64,000 nt of DNA from Diphasiastrum complanatum (taxonomy: Eukaryota > Streptophyta > Lycopodiopsida > Lycopodiales > Lycopodiaceae): the NCBI GenBank assembly GCA_029204225.1, contig CM055096.1, forward strand, positions 43,432,901 through 43,496,900, in the 5' to 3' direction. Position 1 is the stretch's first letter; every line of letters begins with the position of its first letter. The translations under genes and the position numbers were made by a program. Under the pieces are notes generated by a model that did not search any database, was not told the origin of the DNA, and saw only the letters and a list, made by a program, of their open reading frames with translations. Positions 14,401 through 26,400 of the stretch are shown here, piece by piece.

Positions 14401-17400
14401 AAAACCTGAAAAAATCATGCATTTTCAGACTATTTCAGTTTGTTTTGCCTCCTATGTTCTGATACAGACTTCTACAGTGGAATTTACTCAATCTGTCCCA
14501 CAGAACCTGTCTACAAAGTCTAGGGCTTTGGAATCACATCAATCTATCGAAAACATGGAAAACCAAGCACAAATCATGTTTTTTGGCTGTGATATGTACA
14601 TACTAGCCTTTCCATCTCTACTCTGTATTTCTGTTCTTTGCCAAAGGCTCTTATGCAGAGTAAAAATTATTTAGTATTAGACATTCTACAAAGGTCTGTC
14701 CCACTTTTCTTGAACCAACATATCTGGTGGTACAACAAACTATACGTTGCCTTGATAAAACTGTTAGCCAAACATGGGAAGAGTGTGAAGTACGATAGGT
14801 GCTCCCCTAGTTGTCGGTCTTTAGTAGAAAGAGTCCCCTAATGATTTAGGCTGATAAAAAGATAGATGCTCCTAGTTGTTGGTCTTTAGCAGAAATTTTT
14901 TGCTAATGATTAAGGTTGATAAAAATCTAACCAATGTTAAATGTAATTTTAACTTGCTACCGAGCCCCATCCTCCCATTCACCCCTCCTGCAGCCATTTG
15001 GTTTGCAGAAAAATGCCGACTTCCTTAAAAATTTGGGTTTCACCCCACTGTTTAAGGGTTACCTTCTTCACTTGTCCATTCATGCAGCCATTACTATAAT
15101 CCTTTCACCAACACGATCAGTTGTAATGACTCCAACGATTAACCATTGTATTCACATTTCAATGTCAATTAAACAAATTTCAATCTTTGTTTCCAACTCA
15201 CCTGTGTTATATTGGCCGGCCCCCATGTTAAACCCAGTAATTTCTCGTTTCACTAAGTTAGCACTACCTCCGACCTGTTATTGTAGGTCTTAAGCTTCAT
15301 CTCTTTAACAATTTGTTTTGCACATTTTCAGCTCATATGATCCATTAGGATTTTCATGTGTGCCTTGTGATTTTTTCCGGTCTAATGTCGAAGTCAAATT
15401 CTTCTTTTTGTTTTCTTCCCTCCCATTGATGTGCTAGCTGCAATTTCCCCATACGGATTTTCTGTGTAAAAAGGGCTTTTTGAGTCACATGAAAGGATGC
15501 CTCAAGGCCTCAAATGAGGAGTATAGATCAAATCCACATTGTCTAAGCATCTATCCACGTGTCATTGCCACCTCATCATGGTAAAAGACAAAAATACATC
15601 AAACTAGTCAAGCTAGAATCTGTAAAATTTCAACATTCCTCACAATTTAGCTTGATGAGACTATCTTGGGTCAATGATTAATACATGAATAAAAACAACA
15701 TAATTTCCAGGTTTTTGATGTGCGGAGTGAGTATGATCACTCATCATGAAAATAATATGATTTGAGCTCCAACTTCTAAAGTGTATGGAGAGCTCAACAA
15801 AGATTGTCTTTAAGGTCTAAGCTTTGTCTTCAAGAGGTTGTTGCATGAACATCTTGAGCTAAAAAATGAGAGTCTCCTCCTCAAAATAATCATGAAAATT
15901 AATAGCTTGCCACAAGGTTCAACTTTGATGTGAAGCACATAGAACCAAAGCCTAAAATGCCACCATCTTGACTTCATCCAACAAAACAATGAATTATCAT
16001 CTTCACTCCTTGGAAATCCAAGAGTGAATAGGTCACAAGTTGAGGCCTTTGAATCTTTTTTTGAAACTCCAATCAAAATAGTAATGAGCACTATTTCATC
16101 ATCATAAGATATAGGATGAAAAACAATGTTCATACTATCATCATCACAGGGCATTGTCAAATTCACGACATATTTTCTATCAAGCATAAATTAGATGAGT
16201 AAAGGGAGATCTGAAGAAACTTCCTTTCTGCTCCTTTATCTTTACTGAAGCCTTCATAATGATGTAAATTCAGATCTCTTTTGCTTGCTCTTTCTCGGAT
16301 TCCTCCTTGATGTCTTGTTCCTTCATTATGCCGATTCCCTCTTGGTGTTGATGATGAAAACAAGGATCCAAACTATGATTTTCTTCAAGAACTTCGTTCT
16401 TGAAAACGTTTTCAAGTCCCAAAACTTGAATTACTCTCTCTCAATGTGATATTCTTTCAAGCCGAAAAAAGGATCACCAAGATCATCATTCATGCCAAAT
16501 TGACTAGTCCAAAATTGCTTACGACTAGTATTTTGCATCACACCTTGTTGAGCTTGAAACTAATGAGGCCAAGTACTTTTGTATGGAAATAAGTGTCCTT
16601 CAAGGATGATTCACTTATTCTCATACATGCTAGGAATGAAAAGTACATAATCAATCTTTGTCTTTTTGGAAAATCCATGACACATGGGAATGGAACCAAC
16701 TCACTAAATCTTGCATTCATTATCATTTGCTGTAAAAATTGGACTACATTAGATGTAAGATCTGAGAAATACTCTCTCTTGCCCGACATGAGAGAATTTG
16801 CCCCATTATCGATCCACCATGAAGCTTCTCCTTTGACACTTGATGATGAGAAACTTGACATCATGAGAATAGTAGCACTTAAGTTTGGACTTGCCTTTGA
16901 AAAACAATGCTTTGTCATCACCCTCATTGATAGAGAGTCTCTCCATCCTTGCTTTGACCTTGCTTTTCCACTCCCTCGGCCATCAAGACACCTTGGAGAT
17001 CATCTGGGCTTGGTAACTTTTCCATGGTAGCATAAGAAAAACTCACTCCCTAAGCCATTCAAGACTAGTTGTACAAGCTCATTCTTCTTTATAGGTTCTC
17101 TTATGTAAGCAAGCTCCTTATTCAAGTCCTTAACTCTCAACACATTGATGTCCATTGTCATTCTTGATTTGAAAGCATTGAAGCACTTGGTTCTTTAATG
17201 AAAGCAACTAGAAGTATTCTTGGGATCATATATCGTTTGGAGAGTTTCCCAAGCCTCTTGGGCCTTGGTACATGCTCCGACCTCTTTTAGCAATTCGTTA
17301 GCGACATTTATTTTGATACAATGATGAGCAATTTTACGTCTCTTTCTTGTACTTTGTTGCTTCTTGTGGATGGATGGGTTCATCTTTCTTACGATTCACA

Positions 17401-20400
17401 ATGCCCATCAAGCCTTATTGCATCAATGAGGAAACTTGATTCTGTTTTCGCACTAACTTAGGGACATGGGAAAAGTCTAATAAGCTTCCCAACAAGATCC
17501 GTAATAATCTTGAATTGGATCAAATTGCAAAATCCAATTCTAGCTCAACGCACTTTAGATTCGAAAGAAAAAATGCCTCTTCCTAGATCAAGACTTCACA
17601 AGAAATGAGGCTTCACTTCTATTGATCCAAAACAGCTTTGAAGCACACTAATGGCTCTCAATGAAAGCATTTTTAGATCAAGTTGAATCACACAAGCACT
17701 ATCAATCACAAATCTACTAAGATTTGAGCTAAAAAACCAATGCAATTTTGACAAAAAAATGCATTGTACTATCAAGATCATCCAAATACTTTTTGTTGAA
17801 TTAAAAATGAGCCTAAAAAGACTTAAACAAGGCCAATAATTATAGCAAATAAATAGAGCTATAGAGCTGTGGAGATAGTCCAGAAATGTCCCAGATAGTT
17901 GAATCATTGCACTGATTCAATTAAGAATTTTAGATTGTGAATTGAGCTCTGAAATTAGATACGAAAACACCTACAATTGCTTAGATATTTTTGAAATTCA
18001 TGCTAAAGTCCTTAAGGTTTCCAAAAAAATCTCTAAAGAATAGATACCTAAGACTCCGGAGAAAAAAACATAAGATGACCAACCAACCTGGAGGGTCCTG
18101 ATTTCTGTGTGAACACTTACAGTTACAATTATTGTAACTAAGATGGCTTCTAGAAGTTGAGCTTATTACTGACAGAAGACTCAAAACTCAATCTTCGAAT
18201 CTTCTGGCAATCAAATTCCAAGGTTTTATAATTTTTCTGATTTTTAACCTAAAATATTGAAAAAGAAGTAGAGCTAAATACCCAAAAAAAAATTTGAGAC
18301 TACTCAAATCTCTCATGATTGTTACTTCTAGAAATATTCTAAAAGATTTGAATCCTCTAAAATCGAGTAAGGTCACTTTGTATTTTGGTTTGCACAATGT
18401 AACAAAAAGATTTGAGAGAAGAGATTCAATCAAATCTTTTATCTCAGATAGTTAATACGTTACAGACAGAAGATTTCAATATCAGAAGAGCTGAGCCATG
18501 TTACTTATCTTCAATAGTATTCATAGTGGCCCAATTCTTAATCTGTGATTCATAGGATTTGTCAAAAAAATTCTCCTTAGAGTCTTATCGAATCAGGTGT
18601 TGACTGGACGAATTGTCAATCTGTGATTCAAAAGGTTTGACAAAAAATTTCTTTTTAAAGCTCTGCTCAAATTGGGTGTCAATTAGAAGATATGCAGAAA
18701 ATATCCAATCATAGGTTGCTGGAAGTAGTCTATACTCCGGAAGTTTTAGAGCCTTGCTAAACAGGAGGTATCATTTTGTTGTCAGCCCAATACTAAACAG
18801 GGTCACATGCTAGACAGGGCCCGTGGCAAAGTAGACTTCCATGAAGCATGAGCATTTCCAGCTTTAAGGACTTGTTTTGTATGTAATCAAGCTTACGTTA
18901 TTTGACTAGATTTAAGCTTGAGATCCACAATTGTATAGCTTGGAAATATCAAAAGTTCGTCCTCTTTTTGAATTTTATGCAAGTCATATGAAGGACATCC
19001 AACATTCTTCGGCAATCTTTTGGCAGACTTTCAATGAATTTTTCACAAGGGAATTGAAACCAGGTTCTCGTCCAGTTGCACATGAAGAGGACGATGCAAT
19101 TGCTGTGTGTGGAGCCGATTCACGGTTGATGGTGTTTAACAGACCAGATGACGCAACTCGTTTTTGGATAAAGGTGATTCAGAGTGATGTTTGATCAATC
19201 AAAGTTTCTTCAAGAATGAACAAGTTATCTTGCCTCATTTATCTTTGACTTGTCATGTCCTAAGACAAAATGTTTTCCTTGCATGTCCTTCCTTTACCAA
19301 AAAGACAACCTAATTTCATCTTCTTCTTTTTTTCTATTTTTGGTTCAGGGATCCTTATGGCCCTGATTTTGTTTAGGCTGAATCTAGAAAGTAATCCAAG
19401 CCTCTTATGTATGTTATCAGGGGCGAAAGTTTTCCATTGGTGGCCTTTTAGGTGATGAGAAGCTTGCATCGGATTTTGATGGTGGTCCTATGGTGATATT
19501 TCGCTTGGCACCTCAGGTTTTCCTCCCTTAAAATCAGATTACTGCAAGCATATTTTGCACTTCTGGACTCTTTTCCAGGTGTTCCAAGGAGTTATTATCT
19601 GATTCAGAAATTCAGGTGTAGCAAAAGTTCAATTGCTGTCTTGGATTGCTTATAGGACAATTTTAACAAGTAGTAGCGTATCGTATTCTAAAGATACATA
19701 GAAAAGAAGAAGACTCGGGATAAGCTTCAATTGCCCTTCATCCAGGCGGGCTGTGCACTATTACAAAGTCTAGTTTCCATGAAACATGATATCAATCTTA
19801 TGAATCCATACAAGATGTTGTTTCAGGGATGCATAACCTTTCGATAATTCTTGATAGAACAAGCAAGATATTGTTTGTCCAATTAGGAGAAAGTGAGCCA
19901 ATTAGCTGTGTAACAATAGCCTCTTAAAGCTTACAAACGCATTGCTAAAGGATTTAGTGTTACTTAGTTGATGGCCTCTTTGAAATGTTGTATTAGATCT
20001 TTTCCCATGCATGTGCAGTACAAACAATTGTAAGGTTCAATTTCCAGCAGTTTAATCATGTCAACAAATATTAAAGCCTTCTTTGACTTTCGTGCTTGTT
20101 GTTGTTGTTAAAGGCAGGCTTACTCATTGACGTGATTTATTCAATTTTGCCAAAGCAGCTACATAACTGACAATGTGGTTTGTTCAGATATACATATAAT
20201 AAAAGGTTAGGACTGCTGTACTGATTCACATGCTTCCAAAACACTAAGTTGAATTTGATATGGTGCTCGGTGATCAACCACACCATGGTATTGATTGTTT
20301 CAGGATTACCACCGTTTCCACATGCCTATCAGTGGCATTGTTGGAAAGCTTGTAGAGATACCAGGGCATCTATATACGGTACAATCCTTTGTCTAGTTTG

Positions 20401-23400
20401 GGTACAATCCTGTACAATCTATATACGGTACAATCCTGTAGCACATTACAATTGCAGTCAAGTGATTTCAATCTTCGTATCATACTTGCATGTTTCGTTT
20501 TGGAACGTGCTCTGGATTAGGGTTTCCTCAAATGTGCATTGTTTTTTTTCGAAAGAAAACGCCTTTGGGTGTTTTCTTGTAATTTATCACATTGTAAATT
20601 GTTTTAGGTTGCTTGAAACTTTTTTTCCTGTTGTTTTTTTAGGTTATTTGAAAGTTTTAACTGGTTATTTTGATAGAAAAAAAAAGTGAAGAAAAAATAG
20701 CATGCCCGTGCTGTCCAAAACGCATTTGCAGCAACTACATTTCATATGAATGTTTTCAAAATTTGATTGTGTATGGTTAGCTTATGTAGCAGCTTCTTGC
20801 TATTGTATGTCACAACCCATTATTTATTTCTAGTTAGATATCACCCTTTAGGGATAAGATCAACATCAAGAATTTGCTTTGATTACATAAAATCTGTCCA
20901 ATGCTAGACTCTCTTTTAAAGAAATGACTGTCAATAATTTTGTATCAAAAGTTTGACTCATTTTCCATGATGTGGACAGGTCAACCCCATTGCTGTCAAC
21001 AGCAAATATTGTAATGTCTTTACCGAAAACAAACGAGTAATTTGTGTCATCTCTAGCAGAGAATTTGGAAAGGTATGAGAACATTTATCTTTGCCTTTTT
21101 GGTAATCATTTCGTCAAGTTTGGTCATTTGTCTTTTTTCTAATTTGACGTATATGACCCACTAGCAAATTAGTGAATGAGTGGTGCATGTAAGAGAGAAA
21201 AGAAAAAAATAGAAAGTTTTTAATGTCTTTGCATACCAAAAGTTTACTCAAGACTAAAAAAGTACATATTAAGCTGTTTTACATTTGATTTTACCTTTGT
21301 AACAAAATGCGACTTTGCTTAGAACTCTAAAACGTATCAAGCCAGAACTCTATAAAGTTAAAGTGAAAATATAAAATATCATGCAAATATGAAGAACTAA
21401 TTGATGTAATCATCCTACAGCTGTTGGAGAGGGTGTTTCTGACAGTGATTTGGTGCTGTTTTTTTTTTTTGATAGCTTGTCATATGCTTTTCAAAATCAT
21501 GTGATCATGATTTGTGCTCGGAATAAAATTCCTATATTTGAAGAACTGTGTGGTCTCTTGGAACAAGAGGAGATGAGAAGGGTGAACCTCTCACCTCGGC
21601 TAGAAGAGCATGAGAAGATGGGTACAAGTGAATTTATTCCAATAGTCACATGCCAAAGCATTTTTATGAGGATAAGGATGAGATAATGGAGGCTCTAAGA
21701 AAGAGGGATAGAAAAGTTCCATGGGATACACAGTTATGGACTCGGCTCATTACATTCGCCATGTCCATTTACATTTACTTTACTTTATGCATAAGCAGGC
21801 TTTGGGCCCTTTTTTATTCATTATTTGACATTTAGACCATATGGTTGGCCTTGGGCCCTATTATTGACATTTAGACCATATTATTGGCCTTGGGCCCTAT
21901 GATTCACTATATTGGTTATTTGGTCATATTACTGAGAGTGGGAGCCTTCTTGGAGGGCGCACTATTTTCCCTCTCAGTTTGGCCCTAGCCACTGGAAGCT
22001 TCCTTTTAGGGCTTCCTCTTGGCTATAAGTAGGGATTCTGTGTCATTTGTTACTTGGCTTATGATATGATGTCCTTCTTTAGTCTCTTTAAGCTTTCTCT
22101 CTCCTGCTTTCTAGGGTTAAGTCTTGCTTATGTGATGCTTTCATAGACTAAATCTAGATCAGCCGTGGCCACGTTCATAACTTGGTATCAGAGCACTTTC
22201 CTGAGCATCTCCATTGAGCAGATTTTTCTCTCACAGGAGGGCGCCCATCTTCAGCTTGAATCTTCACCATTTTTCAGCCGGATCTTCAGCATTTCTCCAC
22301 ACTTGTCTTGCAGATTTTCACGACGGATCGGAGGAGGACAGGCGCCCACTTGCTGCCCATTTCTAGCGACCTCTTGCTGGCTGCCTACTGCTGCATTTTC
22401 AGCCTTTTTCCTCCCCTATTTTGGGCGCCCTACTGCCTCCTATTTGCTGCCCTATTGGGCGCCCTCATGCTTGCTGACCAGCGCCCTACTGCTCCTTCCT
22501 TTGCTGAAAATTTCTGCTTTTTGCTGCCCCTATTCGCCACCTTCCATCAGCCACTCCTAGCGCCCTACCAACCCATCTTTTTGATCCAATTTTTTTTGCC
22601 GTTTACTACCTCTCTTGGACGCCCACACTCCACCATAGCTGGCGCCCTACATCCGCCTCAATTTCAGCTCACCCTCCTACACTGCTGTCTGTGTTCGCAA
22701 CCCTACCCCGGACAATACAAACACACCTAGATGCTTAGAAAGCCACTCCCACCCAACTTCATCGCGCATCGGGATTGCTCCCCGTCTTTATCGCAAACTT
22801 TTTTTTTGCCCTTGAAGGGCGATCTCTGATTTTTCAGCCTTGTTCCATACCTCCTTTTTGTTATCACTTCCTTTCCTTGGCTGCTCCCTTTCCAGCCCCA
22901 TAGTCCATTATTGTTTCCCATACTTTTACCCACCGTTTACTCCACGTTGTCGGGCCCTTAGCATCTTTTTTGGAGGCTGCCCGGTACCTCGACATATCGC
23001 CGCTATTTTTTAGCTCACTTCGGGTTGCGGTTACGAGGTATTTCTTACTTAGTTGTCCTTTCCGTTCATCTTACATCGCGAGTTCTATTGTGTCTTTTCA
23101 TTGGCGTGCCTGTTGTGACGGCTTATGTCCTCTCCTTCAGTTCGTCCAATTGTTTAGCACATTTCTTTTCTCGCTTACTTTTTCTTCCTCATGGCTAGCT
23201 CACCCACTACACCTGCGAGTCATTCCGGACCTTTAGATGAATAGTTTGCTGATATGCGTGACTCTCTTACTCTCCTCAGTAGTCGTTTCGACCAAATGAT
23301 GACCGGTTTTACCACTCTACAGACCGGCTTTGCCACTATGCAGTCACAGATTGATTCCTTACAGCCACATGGACCTGGCAAAGCCCCTGTTCATTCATCA

Positions 23401-26400
23401 TTTGGGTCTCCATTTGGACTTCCATCCTCGTCTACTTCCTTTGGCGGTGGGCCTCATTTTCCACCTAACCCACCACCCGGTTTTCCACGTCCTACAGCTC
23501 CTGAGTCACATTTTCCACGACATCTAGCTCTTGAGCCACATTTTGCTCGAGATTTTCGTGATCGGGTACAGCTTGCCACCTATTCTGGTTCCTCTGACGA
23601 GAACTTTTTAGAGAATTGGTTTGCAAAGCTTGATACTTATTTTCAGATTTACCCTAAGACTGATCCTCAGAAGATCCAGTTAGCCGCCTTACATTTAGAT
23701 GGACGTGCTGCCACTTGGTGGCGGGTCTACCGACTTGACCCTGATCGGGACGGTCTCCAGTTATGGCCTACCTTTCGTCGTGATCTTCGTCATGCTATGA
23801 TTGACCGCCAGCGTGATATATTCCGTAGTCTTACTCAGACTGGTGATCTTTCTTCCTATACAGATCAGTTTATGGACTTTTCCTACCTCTGTACAGATCT
23901 TCAGCCCACCGAGCTTATTTCTCGCTACATTGCTGGACTTCGTGGTGCTCTACGATACGATGTCTCTTCTTTCCGTCCACCCACACTTGTTGAGGCCATG
24001 TCCCTTGCTAGTACTTTACAGCATAAGTACCCTGATCCTGCTCCCTTTCGCTTTTCCCGACCCCGTCCATCTCTTTCACCTCTACCATCTCCGGCCCCAT
24101 CTGCCCCATCCACTGTCGTCCCGACCTCTTCTCTTACTTCTCCCGCTCCTCGCTCTCCGCCTCCTCGTCCTGCTTTTGTCCGACGTTACACGTCTGCAGA
24201 GTTCGCTGACATTCAGCAGAAGCGTCTTTGCTTTCGTTGTAAGAGTCCTGACCACATTGCCCGTGATTGCCGCCAACCCCTGCCTACTTCTACTGCTCTT
24301 TTCTACCATGAGGGCACTACCCCAGATGAGTCCGATATCTACATTCATATATTTGATGAGCCTGATCTATCTCCTGAGCCTTCTACTGATTTACTTCCTG
24401 GTACTTGCCATGCTCAGCTTGCTTATGCTACCTGGACAAGGTGCCCCGGTCCTCGCTCCATTCGGCTACGTGTGCGCATTACTGGTCGTGAGTATATTGC
24501 TTTAGTTGATACCGGCAGCACTCATTCCTTTATCAGCAGTTATGTTCTCAGCCGGATACACGCTTCACCTATTCCTGCTCCACAGCCTCTCACAGTCGAG
24601 GTTGCCAGTTCTCACTCATTTCCTAGTTCTCAGATGTTTCAGGGATTATCCTACCGCATTGGTGATTTTTCTGGACAGGCAGATCTTTATATCATTCCTC
24701 TGGAGCGCTATGACCTTATCCTTGGTGCTGATTGGTTTGCTTCATTGGGAGCGGTTACTTTGGACCTGGCTCAGCAGACATTGACATTTGTTCATGATGC
24801 AGTGACCCACTCACTTGCTGGTATTGATTCTCAGGCAGATTTCCAGCTGATCAGCGGGAAGCAGTTTATCCGCAGCCTACCTAAGGCTCATTGTGCAGCT
24901 TTATTATGTGTACAGCGTGCTGCAGCAGATTCTCCAGTGACTACCTCTCCTCCAGCAGCTGTTCCTCAGGTGATCTCTGACTTATTACATCAGTATGCAT
25001 TTGTCTTTTCAGAACCTACGACGCTACCACCATTACGTGATGTGAACCACCATATTGATTTGCGTCCTGGTTCTGCTCCTCCCTCCCGGCCTCCTTACCG
25101 TATGTCTAAGTCTGAGCGTGATGAGGTTGAGCTTCAGATTACTGCTTTACTAGATCAGGGCCTTATTGTTCCTAGTCACAGTCCTTTTGGTGCCCCTGTT
25201 CTCCTTGTCAGTAAGAAAGATGGTTCCAAACGCCTCTGCATTGATTATCGTGCCCTCAATAAGTTGACCATCCGTAACTAGTATCCTATTCCTCACATGG
25301 ATGATCTCTTTGACCAGTTAGGCACCTCTCATCTTTTCTCTAAGATAGACTTACGTTCCGGCTATCACCAGATTAGGATGCATCCTTCGGACGAACACAA
25401 GACTGCGTTTCGTACCCATCTTGGTTTGTATGAGTTTCGTGCTCTTCCTTTTGGTGTTACTAATGGTCCACCTACGTTCCAGAATGTGATGAATAACATC
25501 ATGCGTCCTCTCCTTGGTCGTTGTGTTTTAGTTTATTTTGATGATATTCTTGTTTTTAGTAAGACTCTTGATGAGCATGTGTTACATCTTTCATCTGTTT
25601 TTCAATTGCTTGTTCATCACCAGTTGTTTGCTAAACTTTCTAAGTGTTCCTTTGCTGTTGTTGAGATTGAGTTTTTAGGATTTCTCATTTGTGATGGTCG
25701 TATTCGTTTGGACCCTCATAAGGTTCGGGCAATCGCTGATTGGCCTGTTCCCACAGATGTCCACCATGTTCGTATGTTTCTTGGTCTCGCTACTCACCTT
25801 CGTCGTCCTGTTCCTCACTTTGCCACTATGGCTGCCCCTCTTCATGCCCTTTTGAAGAAGTCTAGTGCTTTTGTTTGGACTTCTGATTGTCAGTTCGCCT
25901 TTGACACTCTTCGTCGTGCTGTTGTGGAGGCCTCTGTCCTATGTTTACCACAGTTTGATCAAAAATTTATTGTTGAGACCGATGCTAGTAATGTTGGTTT
26001 GGGTGCCTTGCTTCGTCAGTCTCAGTGTATTATTGCTTATGAGTCGCGTCGTTTACGCTCTTATGAGCAACGTTATTCTGTCCATGAGAAAGAGCTTCTT
26101 GCCATTATCTATGCTCTTAAGAAGTGGCGCCATTACCAGTACCGTGTTCCTTTTGATATCGTTACTGATCATCAGTCCTTACGTTATCTCTTCTCCCAGC
26201 GTGATCTTAGTGATCGTCAGTTTCGTTGGCTTGCAGTTTTTACAATCTTTTGATTTTTCTATTTTGTATCGTCCTGGTCGTGCTAACACTGCTGCTGACG
26301 CATTGTCCAGACTTCCTGCTTTATTGAATACCCTTGTTGCCACGATCCCTTCCTGGTTTGATGATCTTCCATCTGCTTATCTTACATGTTCTGATTTTCG

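Noticed and set aside
15810-16363. Minus-strand frames as a host gene
   Set aside because: No conserved motif and AT-biased composition; most likely chance frames or decayed retroelement sequence next to the Copia relic at 16538.
18931-19194. Open frame starting [13 protein letters not shown] as a PSD start
   Set aside because: Only the part from 19027 is conserved and is preceded by a good acceptor. Upstream PSD exons at 827, 1495 and 12714 show it is an internal exon.
23801-24784. Leu-rich plus-strand and Arg-rich minus-strand open frames within the chromovirus
   Set aside because: Alternative frames of gag-pol, with no domain; the pol frame carries all recognisable motifs.
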